A stretch of 34,087 bases of DNA from Ruminococcaceae bacterium UBA1404 (GTDB taxonomy: Bacteria; Bacillota; Clostridia; Oscillospirales; Ruminococcaceae): NCBI GenBank assembly GCA_002305075.1, contig DBQC01000014.1:362-34448 (forward strand), written 5' to 3'. The position numbers and the translations under genes are program-made. This document shows positions 22,678-28,553 of the stretch, in pieces (positions within the stretch are counted from its first letter, which is position 1; each line of letters begins with the position of its first letter). Under the pieces are notes generated by a model that worked only from the letters and a program-made list of their open reading frames with translations, made no database searches and was not told where the DNA came from.

Positions 22678-23426
22678 GTTTGCTGCCCCCGGGGGAGCGC
22701 TACGGCTTTGGGCGGCAGATGGAAATTCCCCCCTACGATTGCGACGCCGCCCGGCGCCTTCGGCTGTCGGCCGCACTGCGCTATGCCGAGGCCGTATCCA
22801 CCGGGCATCTTGAGGCCCTGGGGATGGGCCACAGCCGGCTTTACGAGCGAGGCATTGTCTTTGTGCTGGTGGGGCAGGCGCTTAAAATCCATCGGCTGCC
22901 CGTCATGCTAGAGACCATTTGGGTCAAAACCAGCCCGGCCGCACAGGTGGGCGCCCGGCTTACCCGCGAGACGCTGCTTCAAAGCGCCGAGGGCCAACCT
23001 CTTATCGAGGTGCAGGCCGCCTGGGCCATGATTGATCCCCGGAGCCGCCGCCCCCTAAAGCCCTCGGTGCTGGCGCTGGATTTGCCCTTGCTGGAGGGTT
23101 GGCATCCCTTTATCAACCCCGCCCGGATGCGGATTGGCGAGGCCTCCACCCCCGTGATGGAGCAGACGGTTCGCTACTCCCATCTGGACCTCAACGGGCA
23201 CATGAACAACACGGTCTATGCCGATTTGGTGCTCGATGCGCTGCCGCTTTCCGAGGTGATGACCCGCACCCCCCAGCGGCTGCTGCTCAAGATGCGCCGA
23301 GAGGCCTACCCCGGCGATGTGCTGCGTATCCGCCGGGATGCACTGCCCGACGGCTACCGCCTAAGCGGCCATATCGGCGCCCACACCTGCTTTGAAGCCG
23401 AGATGGGCTTTGACCGGACCCAATAA
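22674..23426 (+). CDS. Acyl-ACP thioesterase family protein
   Basis: Predicted to release fatty acids from acyl carrier protein. Seen: 250 residues forming two tandem hotdog domains, as in bacterial FatA/FatB-like thioesterases. The N-terminal half has LRLSAALRYAEAVSTGHLEALG. The C-terminal half has HLDLNGHMNNTVYADLVLDAL at about 170-190, with Asn174, His176 and Asn178/179 matching the family's active-site region. The ATG at 22674 overlaps the serS stop in an ATGA arrangement, which indicates translational coupling. It is the last gene before a strong terminator. Substrate chain length cannot be read from the sequence. Confidence 0.85.
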   Translation: MSLLPPGERYGFGRQMEIPPYDCDAARRLRLSAALRYAEAVSTGHLEALGMGHSRLYERGIVFVLVGQALKIHRLPVMLETIWVKTSPAAQVGARLTRETLLQSAEGQPLIEVQAAWAMIDPRSRRPLKPSVLALDLPLLEGWHPFINPARMRIGEASTPVMEQTVRYSHLDLNGHMNNTVYADLVLDALPLSEVMTRTPQRLLLKMRREAYPGDVLRIRRDALPDGYRLSGHIGAHTCFEAEMGFDRTQ

Positions 23427-23457
23427 AAAAATCCCGCCCATTTGGGCGGGATTTTTA
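23425..23457. terminator. Bidirectional terminator after the thioesterase gene
   Basis: ATCCCGCCCA (23431-23440) pairs with TGGGCGGGAT (23443-23452), with an A-run before and a T-run after. It serves the plus-strand parAB-serS unit and possibly the convergent gene at 23493. Confidence 0.85.
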
Positions 23458-23458
23458 T

Positions 23459-23474
23459 TGTTTCATGTGAAACA
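23459..23474. other. parS: parS-like centromere site 2
   Basis: TGTTTCATGTGAAACA, identical to the site at 19167-19182 and one base from the B. subtilis consensus. It sits directly behind the terminator of the parAB-serS unit. Confidence 0.88.
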
Positions 23475-23492
23475 ATTTGGGCAGGGGAGTGC

Positions 23493-23762
23493 TTAGCCTT
23501 TTAGCCGGGCAATCTCGGCCTGGAGCTCGGCGATGATGCCCAGACTGCTCTTGACCTGCTCGCAGAGGGAGGTCAGCTGTTCGTCTTCAATCTCGCCTTT
23601 GTCAAAGAGCCCTAAAATATGATTGCTGATGCTGAGCTTTAGAGCGCTGATGCGGTTGTTTTCTTCGTTAATCCGGCTGTTGAGCTTAGAAGTCTCGGCC
23701 AGCACCTGGGTTTTGTCGGCCACATTGTCCATTAGGCTGCCAAGTTTGTCAAACAGTGCCAT
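23493..23762 (-). CDS. Small coiled-coil protein, unknown function
   Basis: An 89-residue protein resembling short clostridial proteins that begin MALFDKLG and often precede a zinc-ribbon; no zinc-ribbon cysteines are present here. Seen: an amphipathic start, then long heptad-patterned helices at about residues 20-50 (ETSKLNSRINEENNRISALK) and 62-88 (CEQVKSSLGIIAELQAEIARL). The ATG at 23762 has AAAGGAG 8 nt upstream and there is a good promoter, so expression is credible. It is a single-gene unit ending next to parS site 2. No function can be assigned. Confidence 0.8.
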   Translation of the reverse strand: MALFDKLGSLMDNVADKTQVLAETSKLNSRINEENNRISALKLSISNHILGLFDKGEIEDEQLTSLCEQVKSSLGIIAELQAEIARLKG

Positions 23763-23804
23763 CAATATCTCTCCTTTGCAGTAGGGTCATAAGTCCGTAT
23801 CTTT

Positions 23805-23833
23805 ATCATACTCAAGGCGGCATGGGTATTCAA
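23805..23833 (-). promoter_or_regulatory. Promoter of the small coiled-coil protein gene
   Basis: TTGAAT (23833-23828), 17-bp spacer, TATGAT (23810-23805) on the minus strand, about 45 nt before the start codon. Confidence 0.7.
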
Positions 23834-23870
23834 GGGCATTTTGAGATTTTTCGCCAGCAGCTATGGTCAT

Positions 23871-24980
23871 TTAGGATGCATACTCCATGCGGCCTAATAG
23901 CGCACCGGGATAGTAGTGGAGCAAAATATCCTCAAAGCTCTCGCCCTGCCGGGCCAGATAGTCGGCCCCGTATTGGGAGAGCCCCACACCGTGGCCGTAG
24001 CCGGTAGTGGTAAAGGTGAAGTTGCCGTCTGCAAAATCGATGAGGATGGCCGAGGAGCGCAAATCCAGCGCAAAGCGCAAAGCGCTGCCGCTGACCAGTT
24101 GGTCGCCCACCTGGGCCTCGAGGATGTAGCCCGAGGAGGAAAAGGTGGTGGGCACCATCCAGCCTTCGGGAGGGCCATCCAGCCGAATGCCCGGAAAAGC
24201 CTGCTCCAACGCCCGGCGCACGGCCTCCTCGGTCATGCGCACCTCGGTTTTATAGCCCGGCGATAGGGGGTCACCCACGCTTTCCACCGGAACCAAGTAG
24301 GGCAGGGGATTGGGCCAGACATTCTCGGCCGCCTCGGTCATGCCCACTGAGGAGGCGTGGTAGGCCGCTAAGATGGGCTGGCCCTCGTAGAGCAGCACAT
24401 AATCGAGTGCCGTATCGGCCGCTTCGCAGATGCGCCCCCAATAGTAATCATAACGGGTGCCAAACAGGTTTTTGGCCTCTGATTCGGTGATAAAGCCCCG
24501 GCGATTTTTAGGGTCGGCCGAAAAATCGGCGCCGCCAATCTGGGCATCGGGGTTGTGGTGGGCGGCCTCGGCGCAGTAGAGAGCGTAGGTGTGGGCGCTC
24601 ACAGCCTGTGCCTTGAGGGCCTCCATGTGGAAGGAGGCGGGCATCTCGGCCGCCAGCGCACCCCGCACATAGTCCCGCACCGAAATGGACTTAACCCGCT
24701 GGTCGGTAAGGTCGTAATAGCGAAAATGTGTGTCGGCCGGCAGCGTGAGAGAAGTAACGGGCGGGTCGGGGACTCCGGCGGGCTTTTGGGAGGGCGCTGC
24801 GGGGGGCGCACTACTGGACGGATAGGGCCAAGGCTCGGCGCTGCTTAGGGATTGGGTGGGCTGGGAAGTAGGCAGCACACCAAGTGGGGGCGGCCCCTCG
24901 CCGATGAGCACGGTAAGGGGAAGCAAAAATACGGCTGCCGAAAACAGCATGAGCATCAGCACCGGCGTACGCAGCGCCAT
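23871..24980 (-). CDS. SpoIID/LytB-domain protein (stage II sporulation protein D-like)
   Basis: Probable lytic transglycosylase that cuts peptidoglycan after stem peptides are removed, as SpoIID does during engulfment. Seen: 369 residues. A hydrophobic signal anchor spans residues 5-27, followed by a Pro/Ser-rich spacer to about residue 78. The SpoIID domain has VRDYVRGALAAEMPASFHMEALKAQAVSAHTYAL with the conserved Glu112, then AAYHASSVGMTEAAENVW and the C-terminal GYGHGVGLSQYGADYLA. The start is the ATG at 24980 with AGGAGG 8 nt upstream; a GTG at 24989 touches that site. It is a single gene, divergent from repeat R7. It suggests, but does not prove, endospore formation, since non-sporulating Clostridia can keep the domain. 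Confidence 0.9.
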   Translation of the reverse strand: MALRTPVLMLMLFSAAVFLLPLTVLIGEGPPPLGVLPTSQPTQSLSSAEPWPYPSSSAPPAAPSQKPAGVPDPPVTSLTLPADTHFRYYDLTDQRVKSISVRDYVRGALAAEMPASFHMEALKAQAVSAHTYALYCAEAAHHNPDAQIGGADFSADPKNRRGFITESEAKNLFGTRYDYYWGRICEAADTALDYVLLYEGQPILAAYHASSVGMTEAAENVWPNPLPYLVPVESVGDPLSPGYKTEVRMTEEAVRRALEQAFPGIRLDGPPEGWMVPTTFSSSGYILEAQVGDQLVSGSALRFALDLRSSAILIDFADGNFTFTTTGYGHGVGLSQYGADYLARQGESFEDILLHYYPGALLGRMEYAS

Positions 24981-25020
24981 ATTAGGCACCTCCTAAGGCT
25001 TGGTTGGTTGGCTTGGGGAA

Positions 25021-25260
25021 ACACTACCTTGGGGCGAGGTCGGCCCCAAAGGCCCTCCCTGCGCATTTTGCTGTGCAAAATGCGTCCGCTGCGGCGGGGT
25101 TATCTGTTCGCTGCGTTCACTCGACGGGAAGATGGAGGCTCACCGCCTTACACATCTCCCCCGTATCGCAAGGCAGGGTAGACTGGCAAACACAGGGGGA
25201 TTCCAAAGGGGCTCAGTCCCTTTGGCGGGGTGTTAGGGGCAGGGCCCCTAAGGTCTTGAG
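25021..25260 (-). repeat. Mosaic intergenic repeat copy R7 (modules b-d, inverted)
   Basis: Lies in the gap 24981-25474, which otherwise holds a promoter and about 100 bp without recognisable content. On the plus strand: the terminus ACCTTGGGGC, then stem CGCATTTTGC (25062-25071)/GCAAAATGCG (25075-25084) with loop TGT. The rest of module d follows, then module b reversed (about 25182-25260) with CCAAAGGG/CCCTTTGG and the terminus GCCCCTAAGGTCTT. Same b-d combination as R3, inverted. Confidence 0.85.
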
Positions 25261-25364
25261 CGTTAGCAAGCGCAGGAGAGGAGCGTATTGGGTAAAATTA
25301 CCATTATTTGGGCGTCATCCTGTTGGTTTGTAAAGCCGCCCATGACCGTCCGGCGCCTGATTGA

Positions 25365-25393
25365 TTGACAACGGTGCGCAGTTGCAATAAAAT
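25365..25393 (+). promoter_or_regulatory. Promoter of the polytopic membrane protein gene
   Basis: TTGACA (25365-25370), 17-bp spacer, TAAAAT (25388-25393), about 80 nt before the start codon. Confidence 0.75.
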
Positions 25394-25474
25394 AAGAGGA
25401 TGATGCGGCCCGGGGACTTGTCCCTATAAATTATGCGGGCCGCTATGGACTTAGAACAAGAAAGGGGGCCCACC

Positions 25475-26293
25475 ATGACAGCACAGCGTGCCACCGCCGC
25501 CGGACTGTTCACGGGTCTGCTCTGTCAAACCGTCTACCGGTTAATGTTTATCGACACGGCCACCGGCTTTTTAGAATGTCTGCCTCCACTGCGGTATCTC
25601 TATTACCTGTTGATGGGCCTGTCGGTGCTGCTTGCGGCGGTGAGCATCCTGCGTTTTAAGCCGCCTGCGGACCCGGTGTCCCACGGGGGCGTGCGCAGTC
25701 AGCTTTTGGTGATGGCCGTGGGTGTGACGGCCATGGTATTAGGCTGCAAGATGGCCGCCGAGGCGGTGCTGCTGCTGAGGGATGTTCAAATTCCCATTGC
25801 TACCCGTATTTCCAAGACCATAGGAGCGCCCATTACGCTGGCGGGGGGAGCGGCGCTGGCCTATGCGGGCTACGACTACACCAGCCTGCATCACCGACAG
25901 AAAAAGGCCGGATTTGCTTTGCTGGGCGCCGCCATGCAAACCTATCAGCTGCTCTACCGCTTTCCCGAATTGCTGGAGGTGACCACCGCCCCGGCCCAGA
26001 CCATCGAGCTGCTCTATTTGCTCTGTGCAGCGCCCTTTATGCTGTTTTGGGCCCGCACTCTGTCGGGCGAGGCCACTTTGGCCCAAAACCGTCTAACCTA
26101 TCTGGCCGCTGCGCCCACGGCCATTTTGGGACTGAGCTATTTATGCGCCGAGATGGTGGCCCGCTTTTTGCTGGGCGATGTGCTGGCCATGTCCGAGCTG
26201 CCCAAGCTGTCCTGCGGGCTGATGCTGTTTGTCAGCCTGATGGCGCTGGATTTTGTGTTGACATCGGGACGGGCCGAGCAGCCCGAGCATTAG
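25475..26293 (+). CDS. Polytopic membrane protein, unknown function
   Basis: A 272-residue protein I do not recognise. Seen: about seven hydrophobic segments, roughly at residues 8-25, 40-60, 75-95, 108-125, 140-155, 172-190 and 200-265, separated by short loops. Conserved-looking charges within segments include a KMAAE stretch near residue 90. There are no transporter motifs such as Walker boxes, and no signal peptide beyond the first helix. The ATG at 25475 has AAAGGGGG about 7 nt upstream and a strong promoter lies at 25365-25393. It is a single gene ending just before the terminator of the convergent 31-residue peptide gene. Function unknown. Confidence 0.75.
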   Translation: MTAQRATAAGLFTGLLCQTVYRLMFIDTATGFLECLPPLRYLYYLLMGLSVLLAAVSILRFKPPADPVSHGGVRSQLLVMAVGVTAMVLGCKMAAEAVLLLRDVQIPIATRISKTIGAPITLAGGAALAYAGYDYTSLHHRQKKAGFALLGAAMQTYQLLYRFPELLEVTTAPAQTIELLYLLCAAPFMLFWARTLSGEATLAQNRLTYLAAAPTAILGLSYLCAEMVARFLLGDVLAMSELPKLSCGLMLFVSLMALDFVLTSGRAEQPEH

Positions 26294-26297
26294 CCGG

Positions 26298-26334
26298 AAA
26301 AAATAAAGACCCCCGCCCAATGTTGGGCAGGGGT
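26298..26334 (-). terminator. Terminator of the 31-residue peptide gene
   Basis: Stem ACCCCCGCCCA (26309-26319)/TGGGCAGGGGT (26324-26334), with one wobble pair, followed on the minus strand by TCTTTATTTTTT. It may also serve the convergent membrane protein gene. Confidence 0.75.
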
Positions 26335-26367
26335 GCCGTGGGGCTGCCGGCGGCAGAGGGGCGGGTG

Positions 26368-26463
26368 TTAGTACCACGCCTTCCAAACGGCTATGCAGAT
26401 GGCGGCCACCACCAACACCGTTGCCAGCACAACGCCGCCCCAGGTTGCGACGGGTAATGCCAT
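26368..26463 (-). CDS. 31-residue single-pass membrane peptide, unknown function
   Basis: A very short gene supported by all its parts: a promoter at 26495-26523, AGGAGG (26471-26476) 7 nt before the ATG at 26463, and a terminator 34 nt after the TAA. Seen: residues 1-8 are MALPVATW, residues 9-26 form one hydrophobic helix (GGVVLATVLVVAAICIAV), and the tail is WKAWY with one lysine. This pattern is that of small membrane peptides that bind a larger membrane partner or act as regulators. It is neither long enough nor charged enough for a typical type I toxin, though that is not excluded. No homologue is recognised by eye. Confidence 0.7.
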   Translation of the reverse strand: MALPVATWGGVVLATVLVVAAICIAVWKAWY

Positions 26464-26494
26464 GGTTATCCCTCCTGTAGTTTGCATATAACTT

Positions 26495-26523
26495 AGTATA
26501 GCAAATACGCCGGGTGTCCGCAA
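26495..26523 (-). promoter_or_regulatory. Promoter of the 31-residue peptide gene
   Basis: TTGCGG (26523-26518), 17-bp spacer, TATACT (26500-26495) on the minus strand, divergent from the tRNA-Pro promoter 14 bp away. Confidence 0.7.
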
Positions 26524-26536
26524 TTACAATTCTCCC

Positions 26537-26565
26537 TTGCCAAGGCGGCGGCCGGACATTATAAT
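26537..26565 (+). promoter_or_regulatory. tRNA-Pro promoter
   Basis: TTGCCA (26537-26542), 17-bp spacer, TATAAT (26560-26565), about 28 nt before the tRNA. Confidence 0.85.
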
Positions 26566-26599
26566 GAGCAAGGTGCCCCCCGCCGGGGGAGCACAGCGC

Positions 26600-26675
26600 C
26601 GGGGTGTAGCGCAGCTGGTAGCGCGCCTGCTTTGGGAGCAGGATGCCGCAGGTTCGAATCCTGTCACTCCGACCA
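26600..26675 (+). tRNA. tRNA-Pro (anticodon TGG)
   Basis: 76 nt with encoded CCA. The acceptor arm CGGGGTG/CACTCCG pairs fully with one G-T. D arm GCGC/GCGC, anticodon arm CCTGC/GCAGG with loop TTTGGGA (anticodon TGG), and T arm GCAGG/CCTGT with TTCGAAT loop are all present. It has its own promoter and terminator, so it is a single-gene unit. Confidence 0.97.
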
Positions 26676-26694
26676 TCGGCCCTAAGGCCGGACA

Positions 26695-26730
26695 TAGGTT
26701 GCGCATCAAGGTGGTGCGCAACCTTTTCTT
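26695..26730 (+). terminator. tRNA-Pro terminator
   Basis: Stem AGGTTGCGCA (26696-26705)/TGCGCAACCT (26715-26724) followed by TTTCTTTT. A small CGGCC/GGCCG hairpin lies between it and the tRNA end. Confidence 0.88.
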
Positions 26731-26744
26731 TTATATCCGCACAT

Positions 26745-26855
26745 AAACAGAGCTTTGTGCGGCCTTCCCAACAAAAGTCGGCCCGAACCCGGCCACCGGA
26801 CGCACCACCGTAACGGGAAGCAAGGCGCTTTTAGCCGCAGCCCCACGGCATTTTT
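26745..26855. other. Possible structured element, copy A
   Basis: Lies in the gene-free gap 26676-27030 between the tRNA terminator and the promoter at 26938. Nested pairings are possible: TGCGGC/GCCGCA outside and CTTCCC/GGGAAG inside. The 30-bp core at 26801-26830 matches 28286-28315 at 23 of 30 positions, with five of the seven differences being transitions. No open frame of note. It could be a structured RNA or a degenerate repeat; the strand is undecided. Confidence 0.35.
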
Positions 26856-26937
26856 TGGCCCAATCTGCTGCAACTCTTGCTCAAAAGCGCGGCCGGATAT
26901 GGTGCATAGCCGCCCTTTGCATTGTTGTTCCAAAAGC

Positions 26938-26966
26938 TTGAAAACAGTGGCAATATCTGCTAATAT
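26938..26966 (+). promoter_or_regulatory. Promoter of the DUF1508 gene
   Basis: TTGAAA (26938-26943), 17-bp spacer, TAATAT (26961-26966), about 65 nt before the start codon. Confidence 0.65.
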
Positions 26967-27030
26967 ATAGGCAGTTCCAACAAATACCGTTCAACACACC
27001 AACAACCAAATAAAAGGAAGGTGCTGTGCA

Positions 27031-27405
27031 ATGGCAAAATTCGTCATCAGAGAGACCAAAACCGGCGTCAAGTTCGACCTTAAGGCTTCCAACGGTGAAA
27101 CCATTGCTACTTCCGAGGTCTATAAGTCCGAGGCGTCCTGCAAAAACGGCATCGAGAGTGTGCGCACCAATGCGCCCATCGCCGCTGTGGAGGACCAGAC
27201 CATCGAGGGTTTTGAGCAGCAAAAGCACCCCAAATTCGAGCTCTATACCGACAAGGCCGGGGAGACCCGTTTTCGGCTAAAGGCCCGCAACGGCGAAATT
27301 ATCGCCGTATCCGAGGGCTATAAGAGCAAAGCAAGCGCCCGAAACGGCATCGAGAGCGTGCGCAAAAATGCGCCCGACGCCACGGTAGAAAAAGTCGAGG
27401 GCTAA
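27031..27405 (+). CDS. DUF1508 (YegP-like) protein with two tandem repeats
   Basis: A 124-residue protein of the YegP/DUF1508 family, whose function is not established. Seen: two copies of the unit, about residues 3-50 and 67-118, each of the form KF-(D/E)-L/Y...K-A-NGE-I-A-SE-YKS-AS--NGIESVR-NAP. For example, ASNGETIATSEVYKSEASCK versus ARNGEIIAVSEGYKSKASAR. This internal duplication is the family norm. The ATG at 27031 has AAGGAAGG upstream and a clear promoter lies at 26938-26966. A GC-rich hairpin follows the stop. It is abundant in charged residues and probably cytoplasmic. Confidence 0.92.
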   Translation: MAKFVIRETKTGVKFDLKASNGETIATSEVYKSEASCKNGIESVRTNAPIAAVEDQTIEGFEQQKHPKFELYTDKAGETRFRLKARNGEIIAVSEGYKSKASARNGIESVRKNAPDATVEKVEG

Positions 27406-27425
27406 ACCCAATAGGGCCCATTCCT

Positions 27426-27462
27426 CCCCCCCATGCGCTTTGCGTGGGGGGACAGATTTTAT
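27426..27462 (+). terminator. Hairpin after the DUF1508 gene
   Basis: CCCCCCATGC (27427-27436) pairs with GCGTGGGGGG (27442-27451) including one wobble, followed by ACAGATTTTAT. The weak T-run allows read-through into the SDR gene 16 nt further on. Confidence 0.55.
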
Positions 27463-27477
27463 AAAAGGAGCGAGGCT

Positions 27478-28191
27478 ATGCTATTTAAAGACAAGGTTGC
27501 GGTGGTCACCGGCGGCGCATCGGGCATTGGCCGGTGCATCTGCGAGGCCTTTGCGCAGGCGGGGGCCAAGGTCTGCATCATCGACCGGGTGGACAACCCC
27601 TATTTTGTGGGGGACATCGGCGACGAGGCCACGCTGAACCGCTTTGCCCGGCAGGTTATCGAGCAGGAGGGCCACATCGACTACCTCATCAACAACGCCC
27701 CGCCCCTCTACAAAGGCATAGACAGCTGCGGATACGAGGAGTTTAACCATGCGCTGCGGGTGGGGGTAACGGCACCCTTTTATCTCACTAAGCTGTTTTT
27801 GCCCCATTTTGCAAAGGGAGCGGCTGTGGTGAACATCTCATCGAGCCGCGACCGTATGAGCCAGCCCCAGTCGGAGAGTTATACCGCCGCCAAGGGCGCC
27901 ATTTCCGCGCTGACCCATGCGCTGGCCGTCAGCTTAAGCGGAAGGGTGCGGGTCAACGCCATTTCCCCGGGCTGGATAGACACCGCCGGCCACACCTACA
28001 ACGGCCCCGACGCTCTGCAGCACCCGGTCGGCCGGGTGGGTGTGCCTCGGGACATCGCCGAGATGGTGCTGTTTCTCTGCTCGGATAAGGCCGGATTTAT
28101 CACCGGCGAGAACATCTGTATCGACGGCGGCATGACACGCCTGATGATTTACCATGGTGACCACGGATGGTCGCTCGATGTGTCGGGCTGA
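27478..28191 (+). CDS. Short-chain dehydrogenase/reductase (SDR family)
   Basis: NAD(P)-dependent oxidoreductase with a Rossmann fold; substrate unknown. Seen: 237 residues. The cofactor motif TGGASGIG is at 11-18 and an acidic residue in CIIDRV (Asp36) favours NAD over NADP. NNAPP occurs at 72-76 in place of the usual NNAG. The catalytic serine lies in VVNISSSRD (121-123), and Tyr135 and Lys139 are in ESYTAAKGA. PGWIDTA follows and the family ending GENICIDGGMTRLM is present. The ATG at 27478 has AAAAGGAG upstream; the in-frame ATG at 27433 lies inside a hairpin. It follows the DUF1508 gene without its own clear promoter. Confidence 0.9.
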   Translation: MLFKDKVAVVTGGASGIGRCICEAFAQAGAKVCIIDRVDNPYFVGDIGDEATLNRFARQVIEQEGHIDYLINNAPPLYKGIDSCGYEEFNHALRVGVTAPFYLTKLFLPHFAKGAAVVNISSSRDRMSQPQSESYTAAKGAISALTHALAVSLSGRVRVNAISPGWIDTAGHTYNGPDALQHPVGRVGVPRDIAEMVLFLCSDKAGFITGENICIDGGMTRLMIYHGDHGWSLDVSG

Positions 28192-28193
28192 TG

Positions 28194-28229
28194 CCCAAAA
28201 AGGCCGGCGAGATGTGTCCGCCGGCCTTA
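28194..28229. terminator. Hairpin terminator downstream of the SDR gene
   Basis: AAGGCCGGCG (28200-28209)/CGCCGGCCTT (28219-28228), loop of 9. The better T-run (TTTTT) is on the minus strand; on the plus strand TATCTGTTCT follows. Confidence 0.65.
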
Positions 28230-28238
28230 TCTGTTCTC

Positions 28239-28338
28239 GGGGTGGCCGCAAACTTGTCCCGGACCGGTCTAAGCCTGCGCCGGTGCGCATCACCGTGATG
28301 GGATAAAAGGCACTTGTGCCCCACAGCCTTGCCACCCC
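28239..28338. other. Possible structured element, copy B
   Basis: Lies in the gene-free gap 28192-28553. The outer stem GGGGTGGC (28239-28246)/GCCACCCC (28331-28338) closes about 84 nt that contain TCCC/GGGA, ACCGG/CCGGT and GGCAC/GTGCC pairings. The core 28286-28315 resembles copy A (23 of 30). If transcribed on the minus strand it would run straight into the T-run side of the hairpin at 28200-28228. It matches no riboswitch class I can name. Confidence 0.4.
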
Positions 28339-28438
28339 TCGGCGGGGCGTCCGGCGGGCAGGGGGAGTGCGCCATCGGTACGGCTTCTTTTTGCGTGTTG
28401 CCCCTTTTGGTGCAAGTGCCTAAACTGCCCCCATGCTC

Positions 28439-28467
28439 TTGACAAAGCCGGGGGGAGGGCGTATCGT
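28439..28467 (+). promoter_or_regulatory. Promoter of the PTS_EIIC_2-type gene
   Basis: Perfect -35 TTGACA (28439-28444), 17-bp spacer, TATCGT (28462-28467), about 75 nt before the start codon. Confidence 0.65.
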
Positions 28468-28553
28468 TTTGATGGTGCGCCCCATTTCTTGGACTAAAAG
28501 GCTAAAATGCGCCGGGCGGCGGGGGCGGCTGCCCGGGAACAGGAGAGCAGACA

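Noticed and set aside
28100..28375. 91-codon minus-strand frame after the SDR gene
   Set aside because: Crosses the terminator hairpin and the end of the SDR gene; the segment looks structured rather than coding.
28239..28553. Known riboswitch (cobalamin, TPP, FMN, SAM, guanidine, fluoride) before the EIIC-like gene
   Set aside because: None of the conserved core strings of these classes could be found on either strand, and the promoter at 28439-28467 lies downstream of the structured part.
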